Assembly (NCBI RefSeq): GCF_044142105.1
Contig: NZ_JBGTYM010000005.1
Location: 124,001-188,000, forward strand
Length of the DNA stretch: 64,000 bases
Direction: 5' to 3'
DNA from: Pseudogemmobacter sp044142105
GTDB lineage: Bacteria; Pseudomonadota; Alphaproteobacteria; Rhodobacterales; Rhodobacteraceae
Under the pieces are notes generated by a model. That model saw only the letters and a list, made by a program, of their open reading frames with translations. It made no database searches and was not told where the DNA came from. Shown here in pieces: positions 8,145 through 16,934 of the stretch. The translations under genes were made by a program, and so were the position numbers. Each line of letters starts with the position of its first letter. Position 1 is the stretch's first letter.

Positions 8145-9434
8145 ATGCGCATCACGGGACAGGGCAAGACATTCCTTTTCCTCCAGGGACCGCATGGCCC
8201 CTGGTTCAGCCGCCTGTCCGCCATGCTGCGCCGGGCAGGCGCCACCACGCTGCGCGTGGGTTTCAACCGGGGCGACCGGGTGTTCTGGTCGGACCGTGCC
8301 AGCTTCCTCCCCTTCCAGGGCCGCCCGGAAGACTGGCCCGCCGCCTGTGCGGCGATCCTTGACCAACACGCCGTCACCGACCTTGTGCTTTATGGCGACA
8401 CGCGCCCGATCCATGCCCAGGCCATCGCCGCCGCCCGCGCCCGCGGCCTGACCGTGCATGTCTTTGAAGAAGGCTATCTGCGGCCCTATTGGGTCACCTA
8501 TGAGCGCGGCGGATCGAACGGCCATTCCCGGCTGATGGACCTGTCGCTTGCCCAGATGCGCAGCGCCCTGGCCGATACGGATGCCGAGCTGCCCGATGCC
8601 CCGGCCCGCTGGGGCGAGATGCGCCAGCACATGGTCTGGGGCGCGCTCTATCACTGGTTCGTGCTGACCGGCTTTCGCGAATTCCGCAATTTCCGCCCCC
8701 ATCGCAAGCTGACCGTGGCGCAGGAATTCCGGCTCTATCTCCGCCGCCTGCTGCTTCTGCCCTTTCACGCGCTGGAGCGCCGCCTCGCCACCTGGCGCAT
8801 CCGCTTTGGCGGCTTTCCCTTCCACCTCGCCATCCTTCAACTGGAACATGACGCCAGCTTCCGCGACCATTCGCCCTTCGCGACCATGACCGAATTCCTG
8901 GCCTTGGTGACCGAGGGCTTCGCCCGGGGCGCGCCGCCGCATCACCACCTCGTCTTCAAGGCCCATCCGCTTGAAGATGGCCGCGTCGCGGTGAAACAGG
9001 AAATCCGCCGCCTCGCCCGCGCGCATGGCATCGCCGACCGGGTCCATTTCGTGCGCGGCGGCAAGCTGGCCCAGCTGCTGAACCAGGCCCGTTCGGCGGT
9101 GACGGTGAATTCCACCGCCGGCCAGCAGGTCTTGTGGCGCGGATTGCCGCTCAAGGCCTTTGGCCGCGCGGTCTATTCCAAGCCGGAATTCGTCTCGTCG
9201 CAGCCGGTCGAGCAATTCTTCGCCCAGGCCCAGCGCCCCGATATCCGCGCCTATCGCGTTTTCCGCCACTACCTTCTCGAGACCAGTCAGGTCGCTGGCG
9301 GCTACTACTCCTCGCGGGGCAGGCGCAGGCTGATGCGACAGGTAGTGGACATGATGCTCGATTCGCAGGACCCCTACGACGCGCTGACCAGCGGAAACGC
9401 GGCACCCCGGCAACAGTTGCGACTTGTGACCTGA
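8145..9434 (+). CDS. kpsS: KpsS-like capsule Kdo transferase
   Basis: A 429-residue protein of the KpsS/LipB capsule family. Family members add the first beta-Kdo residue to lyso-phosphatidylglycerol, starting the lipid linker of group 2 capsules. Signatures are FLFLQGPHGPWFSRL at the N-terminus, LVFKAHPLEDGR mid-protein and VTVNSTAGQQVLWRGLP toward the end. The ATG at 8145 follows an AAGGGG-type site and starts just before the conserved N-terminus; an upstream start in frame at 8082 lacks homology. The Wza/KpsD-like gene and kpsC follow in the same direction. Confidence 0.9.
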   Translation: MRITGQGKTFLFLQGPHGPWFSRLSAMLRRAGATTLRVGFNRGDRVFWSDRASFLPFQGRPEDWPAACAAILDQHAVTDLVLYGDTRPIHAQAIAAARARGLTVHVFEEGYLRPYWVTYERGGSNGHSRLMDLSLAQMRSALADTDAELPDAPARWGEMRQHMVWGALYHWFVLTGFREFRNFRPHRKLTVAQEFRLYLRRLLLLPFHALERRLATWRIRFGGFPFHLAILQLEHDASFRDHSPFATMTEFLALVTEGFARGAPPHHHLVFKAHPLEDGRVAVKQEIRRLARAHGIADRVHFVRGGKLAQLLNQARSAVTVNSTAGQQVLWRGLPLKAFGRAVYSKPEFVSSQPVEQFFAQAQRPDIRAYRVFRHYLLETSQVAGGYYSSRGRRRLMRQVVDMMLDSQDPYDALTSGNAAPRQQLRLVT

Positions 9435-9524
9435 AGGCCACAAAAGGCTTTGCTTCCAATTTCACCGCGGCTTCCCTAGTGTTGCGGGCAAAACTTGAGG
9501 CAAATCCGAAAAGGAGCCCGAGCA

Positions 9525-10670
9525 GTGAATCAAAGAATGACCCGGAGGGCGGCAGTCCTCTCTCTGCTGGCATCCGTCACCACGGTCGCCGGCTGCGGCC
9601 TGCCCCGTCCCGGCCCGAACAAGCGCGAAATCTTCGCGGGCTCCGTGCTGGAACAGGGCGACGCCTTCATCGTCACCGTGAATGCCCGCGTGACCCGCGC
9701 CACCTCCGTCCTGCCCTCGCTGGGCTTCTCGGACAGTTTCCGCAAGGCCGGCCTTGTCGGCTCCGACACGCTTTCACCCGGTGACACGCTGGGCATCACC
9801 GTCTTCGAGAACGTCAAGGACGACCCGCTTCTGGGCAATACCGGCCAGCGCGTCTCGCAACTCTCCGAAGTGCAGGTCGACGGCCAAGGCTATATCTTCA
9901 TCCCCTATGCCGGCCGCATCAAGGCCGCGGGCCAGACACCCGAAGGCATCCGCCAGGCGATCACCCGCAAGCTCGACGCCCAGACCCCGGATCCGCAGGT
10001 CTCGGTCGCGCGGCTGGCGGGCGACGGCTCCTCGGTCACGCTGTCGGGCATGGTCACCGCCCCCGGCACCTATCCCATCGAACGCCCCACCCGCACCCTC
10101 GCTTCGATGCTGGCCAAGGCGGGTGGCGTCGCGATCGACCCCGCCGTCGCCATCGTCCGCGTCACCCGCAACGGCCAGACCGGCAAGGTCTGGCTCAAGG
10201 ATCTGTGGGAAAACCCCCGGCTCGACATCGCGCTGCGCCCCGGCGACATGATCGTGATCGAACAGGACCAGCGCCGCTTCACCGCCATGGGCGCGACCGG
10301 CAGCCAGTCGCTGGTGCCGTTCGAATCCGAAACCCTCTCCGCCATCGAGGCGCTGGCCACCGTCGGCGGATTGCAGACCGCCGCCGCCGATCCGACCGGC
10401 GTCTTCGTCTTCCGCAATGAACCGGCCGAGATCGCCAATGTCGTCCTGGGCCGCACCGATCTTCAGGGCGCGCAGCGCATGGTCTATGTGCTCAACCTGA
10501 CGGCACCGACCGGCATGTTCGAGGCCCGCGATTTCCTGATCCGCGATGGCGACACCGTCTATGTCACCGAAGCGCCCTATGTGCAGTGGAACAAGACGCT
10601 TGCAGCCCTGACCGGCGCGACCGCCGCCACATCCGACCTCGCCTCCACCGCCAACAATATCGGCAACTAG
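9525..10670 (+). CDS. Wza/KpsD-like polysaccharide export lipoprotein
   Basis: A 381-residue outer-membrane polysaccharide export protein. The GTG start at 9525 sits 8 bases after AAGGAG and gives a lipoprotein signal peptide ending VAGC (Cys24). A polysaccharide-export domain follows (SPGDTLGITVFEN, then QVDGQGYIFIPYAGRIKAAGQT), and then two SLBB-type segments (VTLSGMVTAPGTYPIERP and the region near residue 260-350). It should form the periplasmic and outer-membrane channel for the capsule started by KpsS and KpsC. A second in-frame ATG lies at 9537. Confidence 0.9.
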   Translation: MNQRMTRRAAVLSLLASVTTVAGCGLPRPGPNKREIFAGSVLEQGDAFIVTVNARVTRATSVLPSLGFSDSFRKAGLVGSDTLSPGDTLGITVFENVKDDPLLGNTGQRVSQLSEVQVDGQGYIFIPYAGRIKAAGQTPEGIRQAITRKLDAQTPDPQVSVARLAGDGSSVTLSGMVTAPGTYPIERPTRTLASMLAKAGGVAIDPAVAIVRVTRNGQTGKVWLKDLWENPRLDIALRPGDMIVIEQDQRRFTAMGATGSQSLVPFESETLSAIEALATVGGLQTAAADPTGVFVFRNEPAEIANVVLGRTDLQGAQRMVYVLNLTAPTGMFEARDFLIRDGDTVYVTEAPYVQWNKTLAALTGATAATSDLASTANNIGN

Positions 10671-10678
10671 GCCGCGCC

Positions 10679-12739
10679 TTGGCGGTCGAGCGCGATCCGA
10701 AAGGCCCGGCCGTCGCGGAAATCCCGCGGCGGCTTTTCCATCAGAACCTCTCCTTCCTGCGCGACGCCCGCCTCAAGCGCATCCTCGCATTGGCCGGGCA
10801 TGAGCTGCGCTTCGGTCTGCCCGGCCCCGGCGATGGCGTGGCCGTCTGGGGTGCCAGCCCCACCGCCTGGCGCGGCGTAAGGACCGCGGCGCGGGCGGAA
10901 GTGCCGCTGGTCCGGCTGGAAGACGCCTTCCTGCGCGCCGTGCGCCCCGGCCGGATGGGCGATGCGCCGCTCGGCCTCCTGATCGACCCTATGGGCCTGC
11001 ATTTCGATCCGGCCCGCCCGTCGCGTCTCGAGCATATTCTCGCCACCGATCCCTTGGACAATTCCAACATTCTTGCCCGCTCACGCGAGGGGATTGAACG
11101 TCTCCGTTACCATAACCTGTCAAAATACAATCTCCACGACCCCGCCTTGCCGCCACCACCACCCGGCTATGTCATGGTGATCGACCAGACCGCCGGCGAC
11201 GCCTCGCTCCGCGCATCGCGCGCCACGCAGGCGACGTTTGACGAGATGCTCGCCACCGCCCGCGAGGTCCATCCCCGCGCGCGGATCTTGATCAAGATCC
11301 ATCCCGAAACCGCGCTTGGCCTGCGCCCCGGCCATTACGGCCCGCGCCACGCCACGGCGGGCGTCATGCTGGTCCCCGAAGCGCACAGCCCATGGTCGCT
11401 TCTGGACGGCGCGATTGCCGTCTACACCGTCTCGTCGCAGATGGGGTTCGAGGCCATTCTTGCGGGTCACAAACCGCATGTCTGGGGTCAGCCCTTCTAT
11501 GCCGGCTGGGGTCTGACACAGGATCGCAGCCCGCCGCCGCGCCGGGGCCGCGTGCTGACAAGGCCGCAGCTTTTCGCCGCTGCCATGATCCTCGCACCAA
11601 CCTGGTACGACCCCTGCCGCGACCGTCTTGCCACATTCGAGCAGGTGCTCGACCAGCTCGAGTCCGAGACGCACGCCTTCCGGGCCGACCGCCGCGGCCA
11701 TGTTGCAGCAGGGATGCGCCTGTGGAAACGCCCCCGGCTACAAGCCTTCTTCGGCGCCACGAAACCCTTGATCTTCAAGGATGATCCCGAAAAGGCCGCA
11801 AAACTTGCCAATGACAAGTCACGCGGATTGCTGCTCTGGGCCGGCAAGGAACCGCCGGGCTTCGCCCCCCCAGCCCTGCGGGTGGAAGACGGCTTCCTGC
11901 GCTCGCGTGGCCTGGGTGCCGAACTGGTGCCGCCCCTGTCGCTCGTCACCGATGACAGCGGCATCTACTACGATCCGACCCGTCCATCGCAGTTGGAACG
12001 CCTGATCCTTGCCGCTCTGCCCCCCGGCGGCCGCGCCCGCGCGGAACGCCTGCTGGAAAACCTCACCGCCGCCAGCCTGACCAAATACGGTCTCGGCGGC
12101 GCCCTGCCCGCCCTGCCTGCCGGGCGTCGCATCCTTGTCCCCGGTCAGGTCGAGGATGACGCTTCGATCCGCCTCGGCTGCGGCGAGATCGCCAGCAATC
12201 TCGGGTTGCTCAAAGCGACCTGGGAGGCGAATCCCGAAGCCGTGATCCTGTACAAACCGCATCCCGATGTCGAAGCCGGCCTGCGCCCCGGTGCCGTCCC
12301 GCCCGATCAGGTCCGCGCCTATGCCGATGTCATTCTTGACAATGCAAATATGGCGGCGCTCCTGCCCGAGATCGACGAGGTCTGGACGCTGACCTCGCTG
12401 ACCGGGTTCGAAGCGCTGCTTCGCGGCAAGAAGGTCACCACGCTCGGTGCGCCCTTCTATGCCGGCTGGGGCCTGACCACCGATCTTGGCCCCGTGCCAC
12501 GCCGCCGCCTGCGGCGCGAGGATGGCAGCCTTCAGCCCCGGCCCGACCTTCTGCATCTGATCCATGCCGCGCTGATCGCCTATCCGCGCTACTGGGACCC
12601 GGTCTCGCGCCGCCCCTGCCCGCCCGAAGTCGCGCTGGACCGGCTCGCCACGGGCGCGATCCCGCATCCGGGCCGCCTCAACCGGCTCCTGTCAAAGCTA
12701 CAGGGCCGGTTCGCCAGCCATGCCGGGCTTTGGCGCTAG
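10679..12739 (+). CDS. kpsC: KpsC-like capsule Kdo transferase, two-module
   Basis: A protein of about 686 residues with two homologous glycosyltransferase modules, as in KpsC, which adds alternating beta-Kdo residues to the capsule linker. The duplicated signature FYAGWGLT occurs once per module, preceded by YTVSSQMGFEAIL and WTLTSLTGFEALL. The conserved start region is RRLFHQNLSFLRDARLKRILALAGHE. The start is uncertain: a TTG at 10679, 8 bases after the previous stop, is used here; a GTG at 10586 would overlap the export gene by 85 bases. The 3' end overlaps the convergent MATE gene by 42 bases. Confidence 0.88.
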   Translation: MAVERDPKGPAVAEIPRRLFHQNLSFLRDARLKRILALAGHELRFGLPGPGDGVAVWGASPTAWRGVRTAARAEVPLVRLEDAFLRAVRPGRMGDAPLGLLIDPMGLHFDPARPSRLEHILATDPLDNSNILARSREGIERLRYHNLSKYNLHDPALPPPPPGYVMVIDQTAGDASLRASRATQATFDEMLATAREVHPRARILIKIHPETALGLRPGHYGPRHATAGVMLVPEAHSPWSLLDGAIAVYTVSSQMGFEAILAGHKPHVWGQPFYAGWGLTQDRSPPPRRGRVLTRPQLFAAAMILAPTWYDPCRDRLATFEQVLDQLESETHAFRADRRGHVAAGMRLWKRPRLQAFFGATKPLIFKDDPEKAAKLANDKSRGLLLWAGKEPPGFAPPALRVEDGFLRSRGLGAELVPPLSLVTDDSGIYYDPTRPSQLERLILAALPPGGRARAERLLENLTAASLTKYGLGGALPALPAGRRILVPGQVEDDASIRLGCGEIASNLGLLKATWEANPEAVILYKPHPDVEAGLRPGAVPPDQVRAYADVILDNANMAALLPEIDEVWTLTSLTGFEALLRGKKVTTLGAPFYAGWGLTTDLGPVPRRRLRREDGSLQPRPDLLHLIHAALIAYPRYWDPVSRRPCPPEVALDRLATGAIPHPGRLNRLLSKLQGRFASHAGLWR

Positions 12740-14074
12740 CGCCCAGAAGCGCAGCATCAGGCTGGCCCCGGCCGCGACCAGCCCGATCACCAGCCCGAAC
12801 CACAGCCCCACGCCGCCAAAACCCAGCGGGAAGGCCAGCACATAGCTGGACGGAACGCCGATGACCCAATAGCTCACCGCCGCCAGCACCATCGGCACCT
12901 TGGTGTCATGCAACCCGCGCAGCAGGCCCAAGGCCATGACCTGCATCGCATCCGCCAGCTGGAACAGCGCCGCCACCGCCAGAAGCGTCACGCCAAAGGC
13001 CAGGATCGCCGCGCTTTCCGGTTTGGTCTCGTCCAGAAAGAGGCCGATCACCGGCTCGGGCAGGGTCACGAAAACCGCGATCACCGCCAGCGCCACCAGG
13101 AAAGACAGGCCCAGCGACACCACCGCCGCGTCGCGCAAGCTGCGTGCCTCGCCCTTTTCGGCAAAACCCGCGATGCGGATCGTCGCCGCGCTCGACAGGC
13201 CGACATGCACCATGAAGGCCACGGCGGCCGCCTCAAGCGCGATGCCATGCGCCGCAAGCTGCGCCGTGCCGACCCAGCCCATCATCAGCGCGCTGGCCTG
13301 GAACAGCCCGCCCTCCGCGATACCGGTCAGCCCGATCGGCCAGCCCAGCCGGAACACCTGCACCAGCGCCGGGGCATCCAGCTTCCAGAAGCGCTGGAAG
13401 AGGCGATATTGCTGCAGGCTCGGCAACAGGGCCGCATAAACCGCCAGTCCGATGAAGGACACGACCTGCACCGTCAGCGTCGCCACTGCGGCCCCTGCCG
13501 CCCCCATCTCGGGAAAGCCCCAATTGCCGAAGATCAGCGCCCAGTTGATGACGACATTCACCGCCACCGCCGCCAGCGTGACCCACAGCACAACCTGCGT
13601 GCGCCCCAGCGCCGCCAGCCAGCTTTGCAGAACCGCGACCCAAAGCGCCGGCACCATGCCCGCGCCCGCGATGCGCAGGTAGTCCTGCGCCAGCCGGGCG
13701 ACCTCGGGCTCCTGTCCCAAGGCCAGCAACAGCGGCTCCGACCACCAGAAGACCGGATAGATCAGCAGCCCGAACCCCGCCGACAGCCACAGCCCCATCC
13801 TGGCATCGCGCCGCACCTGCGCCTCGTCCCCCGCCGCTCGCGCCGCCGCAACCATGGGCAGGATCGCCTTGGCGAATCCCGCGCCCAGGATGAACAGGAC
13901 GAAAAAGGTCGAGGACCCCAGCACCACCGCCGCCAGCGCGACGACGCCATACCAGCCCACCATCACCGTATCGGTGACGTGCAGCGCCATCTGGGCGAGG
14001 CTTGACCCGATCAGGGGCAGCCCCAACGCAAGGGTCGCCCTCGCGTGGGTGGAAAGAGACATCTGCGGCATCAT
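12698..14074 (-). CDS. MATE family multidrug efflux protein (NorM-like)
   Basis: A 458-residue inner-membrane protein with about 12 hydrophobic segments and MATE signatures: an N-terminal half with SSLAQMALHVTDTVMVGWYG and an equivalent second half starting near PALVQVFRLGWPIGLTGIAEGG. Family members export cationic drugs in exchange for Na+ or H+. Translation likely starts at the first of two adjacent ATGs (14074), after a GGCGGA site. It is convergent with kpsC, and a terminator-like hairpin for the next minus-strand gene lies just upstream. Confidence 0.93.
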   Translation of the reverse strand: MMPQMSLSTHARATLALGLPLIGSSLAQMALHVTDTVMVGWYGVVALAAVVLGSSTFFVLFILGAGFAKAILPMVAAARAAGDEAQVRRDARMGLWLSAGFGLLIYPVFWWSEPLLLALGQEPEVARLAQDYLRIAGAGMVPALWVAVLQSWLAALGRTQVVLWVTLAAVAVNVVINWALIFGNWGFPEMGAAGAAVATLTVQVVSFIGLAVYAALLPSLQQYRLFQRFWKLDAPALVQVFRLGWPIGLTGIAEGGLFQASALMMGWVGTAQLAAHGIALEAAAVAFMVHVGLSSAATIRIAGFAEKGEARSLRDAAVVSLGLSFLVALAVIAVFVTLPEPVIGLFLDETKPESAAILAFGVTLLAVAALFQLADAMQVMALGLLRGLHDTKVPMVLAAVSYWVIGVPSSYVLAFPLGFGGVGLWFGLVIGLVAAGASLMLRFWALAPKPGMAGEPAL

Positions 14075-14115
14075 GATTTCCGCCTAATCCTTGGGCAGGA
14101 AAAGAACAAGGCCCA

Positions 14116-14152
14116 GCAAAACAAAACGGCACCCTGAAGCTCAGGGTGCCGT
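14116..14152 (-). terminator. Rho-independent terminator after the LuxR-hydrolase gene
   Basis: A 12-bp stem (14126-14137 pairing with 14141-14152) is followed on the minus strand by a T-rich run (TTTTGTTTT complement at 14117-14125). It lies 136 bases downstream of the LuxR-hydrolase stop and before the MATE gene, so it separates the two transcripts. Confidence 0.8.
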
Positions 14153-14287
14153 CTGGTCTGATCGATGAAAACTTCGTCCTGAAAACAGACAGTTCTATGT
14201 GCAACTTCAACACGAACTGGTTACCGCGATCTCCCGAGTCGCCGCATACCCTATTTGCGGTAGAGGCCCAGAAATCCCGCCCTCGGG

Positions 14288-16057
14288 TCAGGCTTTCCCG
14301 ACCTGCTCGAACATCGCCTCCACCTCGTCCAGAACCTGTGGCCATTCGGCAAAGAACAGCAACTGGCCGGTAAAGGGCAGGAACCGCAGCGCGAGATGCG
14401 GATAATCCGCCGCCAGCTCGCGGATCGTCAGCACTGGCGACTGCGGGTCCTGATCGCCCTGAAGCAGCAGAACCGGCACCCGGCAGGCCCGGACCACCCC
14501 CGACCAATCCTTCTCAGAGCCAATGCATTCGCGGGTAAAGGCCTCATGCGCCGCCCATTTCCGCGTCATGCAGACCTCTGACCCCTCCAGAACCGCCTCG
14601 CGGATCTCGGGGCGCGCGAAAGCGTCGATATCGGCAGGGCTGCCGCCGTTCACCGTGCGGAAGAAGGCCTCCTTGCCCAGCCGCCGCGCCAGCGAAAAGC
14701 CTGCCTGCACCAGAAAAGGCAGGACTTTTGGCGCATAGCGCGCATTGGCCAGGATAAAGCGCTGCCACTTGTCCATGCGCTCATATTGCGCGCCGGTGCG
14801 GATCGGCAGCTGGCACGAGGCGCCGACGATGCCGCGCACCAGATCGGGCCGCGTGTTTGCCAGATGCATGGCAAAGCGCAGGTCCGCCCCCTGCGGCAGC
14901 ACCACCGCGCCCTTCACCCCTAGATGGTCCAGCACGGCGGCATAATCCAGCACCACCTCGCGCAGATGATCGGCGCCCTTGGGATGCAGGTCGGTCTTGC
15001 CATAGCCCGCCCGCACCGGCGTGATCACCCGCAACCCCCGCCGCCGCGCCGCACGTTCCGCCGCGGCGGGCCAGCGCACCAGCCCGTAATCCAGATGCAT
15101 GAACAGCACCGGCCGCCCGCGCGGATCGCCATATTCGATCCAGGTCAGCCGCCGGTCATCGGACGAGCGCAGCCAGTGCAGCGGCCGCGGCTCCAGCCGC
15201 AGGCCCTCGGGCCGGTCCTCTTCGGGCACCACCGGGATCAGCGCCACATCCATCAGCCCCAGCACCACCCGCACCAGTTCCGACTGGCTGTGGGTCTCGG
15301 TCTTGGCCAGGATGCTGCGCAGCTGCGTGCGCACCGTCTCGGGCGATCGTCCCCGCGCCTCGGCAATATCCTTGACCGGCAGGCCCAGCGTGATGCCCTG
15401 CACGATCTCCACCTCGGCCAGGGTCAGGCCAAAGGCCTCCTGCACCATGGCGGCAAATCCCTCGGGCCAGACCAGCTCGGTCGAAAGAACCAGCGCCAGG
15501 GGCCGCGGCGCATCGCTTTCAATGGGCGAGACGCGCACGATCACCGGCCCCTGCGTCACGGTCGACCGGATGCGCAGCGTCATCACCTTTTCCGCCGCCC
15601 GGCCGCCCGCGACCTTGCGGATCACTTCGGCCAGCAAGACCTTGTCCCCGGCGTCGAAGGGCAGCGTGGCGAAAGCCATGCCTTCACGCAGTCCGAAGGC
15701 CAGATCCGCTGCGCGGTTGGCGGCATGGATCGTGGCACCGCCATCCGACAGAAAGGCCGCCGCGCGCGGAATATCGGCCAGGACCGAGCGATAGCCTCCA
15801 TCCTTCTTCGTGGCCTCGAAACGGTCCAGGAACACGGTGGCGCGCTGCATATGCGCCTCGATCTCGGGATCTTCCAGCGGGATCGCCTGTTCCACCGGCC
15901 CAACCCGCAGCGGTCCCGCGCGGCCCTCCCAGACATCCAGCAATTCTTCCAGCCGGATCGGGTCCAGCGCTACATCGTAGAGCCGGTCCACGATTTCTGC
16001 GCGCTGGCCGCCATCGGCGAATTCTGCCGAGGATCTGGATGTGGGTCCTTTCGACAT
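14288..16057 (-). CDS. LuxR-type regulator fused to a degenerate alpha/beta-hydrolase domain
   Basis: A 589-residue three-part protein. Residues about 95-200 look PAS-like. Residues about 205-265 are a LuxR/GerE helix-turn-helix (FGLTLAEVEIVQGITLGLPVKDIA). Residues about 305-589 are an alpha/beta-hydrolase fold. The fold lacks key catalytic residues: the elbow reads PQGAD at 388-392, with Gly at the Ser position, and the C-terminal His position reads GQ at 564-565, while an Asp (GDQD, 534-537) remains. It is therefore more likely a ligand-sensing domain than an enzyme (inference). DNA targets are unknown. The gene stands alone, with a terminator downstream. Confidence 0.88.
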   Translation of the reverse strand: MSKGPTSRSSAEFADGGQRAEIVDRLYDVALDPIRLEELLDVWEGRAGPLRVGPVEQAIPLEDPEIEAHMQRATVFLDRFEATKKDGGYRSVLADIPRAAAFLSDGGATIHAANRAADLAFGLREGMAFATLPFDAGDKVLLAEVIRKVAGGRAAEKVMTLRIRSTVTQGPVIVRVSPIESDAPRPLALVLSTELVWPEGFAAMVQEAFGLTLAEVEIVQGITLGLPVKDIAEARGRSPETVRTQLRSILAKTETHSQSELVRVVLGLMDVALIPVVPEEDRPEGLRLEPRPLHWLRSSDDRRLTWIEYGDPRGRPVLFMHLDYGLVRWPAAAERAARRRGLRVITPVRAGYGKTDLHPKGADHLREVVLDYAAVLDHLGVKGAVVLPQGADLRFAMHLANTRPDLVRGIVGASCQLPIRTGAQYERMDKWQRFILANARYAPKVLPFLVQAGFSLARRLGKEAFFRTVNGGSPADIDAFARPEIREAVLEGSEVCMTRKWAAHEAFTRECIGSEKDWSGVVRACRVPVLLLQGDQDPQSPVLTIRELAADYPHLALRFLPFTGQLLFFAEWPQVLDEVEAMFEQVGKA

Positions 16058-16187
16058 GGCCCTTCTTTGCCGCTGCCGCCCGCGCCGGGCAAGGATTTTC
16101 GTGGCCGGACCCGTTCAACTTCACCGCGCTTTGCGGCAAGACTTGGGCCGGATGGCGCGGGAATCGCCCGCGCCCGGAGGGAAGACC

Positions 16188-16847
16188 ATGCTCACGCTTT
16201 ACGGCGTCTACCGCTCGCGCGCCTCGCGCCCCCTGTGGCTGCTGGCCGAGGCCGGCATCCCCTATGACCATGTGCCGGTGATCCAGGCCTATCGCCTGCC
16301 AGAAGGCGCGGCCCGCGACGCCACCCTGCACACCGCCTCGCCTGAGTTCCTTGCGGTCAACCCGCTGGGCCAGATCCCCGCGCTCAAGGACGGTGATCTG
16401 GTGTTGACGGAATCACTCGCGATCTGCCTGCATCTCGCCCGCGTCCATGGCGGCGCGCTTGGTCCCGCCGATGCCGCGGAGGCGGCCCTGATCGACCAAT
16501 GGGCGCTCTTCGCCGCCACCGCCGTCGAAGGCCCCGCGCTCGAGATGATGTATATTCAGGCCGATGGCGGCGACAAGACGCCCGAGGGCCAGGCCGCCAT
16601 TGCCGTCCTTGCCGAAAAACTCCGCCGTCCGCTCGCCCGGCTTGAAGCGCATCTCAAGACCCAGGACTGGCTGGTGGGCAACCGCTTCACCGTGGCCGAG
16701 GTCATGGTCGCCGAATGCCTGCGCTATGCCCAGGGCCATGCCGGGCTGATGGCGGAATTTCCCGCCACCGCCGCCTGGCTCAAGCGTTGCCAGGGCCGCC
16801 CGGCCTTCCAGGCGATGTGGACGGCGCGCGCCTCCGAACCGGCATAG
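16188..16847 (+). CDS. Glutathione S-transferase family protein
   Basis: A 219-residue GST-fold protein. The N-terminal thioredoxin-like domain begins LTLYGVYRSRASRPLWLLAEAGIPYD and has NPLGQIPALKDGDLVLTESLAI, the segment that binds the gamma-glutamyl part of glutathione. The helical C-terminal domain includes DWLVGNRFTVAEVMV. The ATG at 16188 follows GGAGGG. Substrate unknown. It is divergent from the LuxR-hydrolase gene, with about 130 bases between the two starts. Confidence 0.92.
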   Translation: MLTLYGVYRSRASRPLWLLAEAGIPYDHVPVIQAYRLPEGAARDATLHTASPEFLAVNPLGQIPALKDGDLVLTESLAICLHLARVHGGALGPADAAEAALIDQWALFAATAVEGPALEMMYIQADGGDKTPEGQAAIAVLAEKLRRPLARLEAHLKTQDWLVGNRFTVAEVMVAECLRYAQGHAGLMAEFPATAAWLKRCQGRPAFQAMWTARASEPA

Positions 16848-16934
16848 GCGCACCTTCCCTGTGCGGGCGGGGGCACTGGTGCGGTTTCGGGCGAAACCCT
16901 AAATTGCCGGCAACCCAATTCGCGGAGTCCCGCC

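Noticed and set aside
14146..14373. 75-codon plus-strand frame between MATE and the LuxR-hydrolase gene
   Set aside because: It begins inside the terminator hairpin and runs into the LuxR-hydrolase gene antisense.
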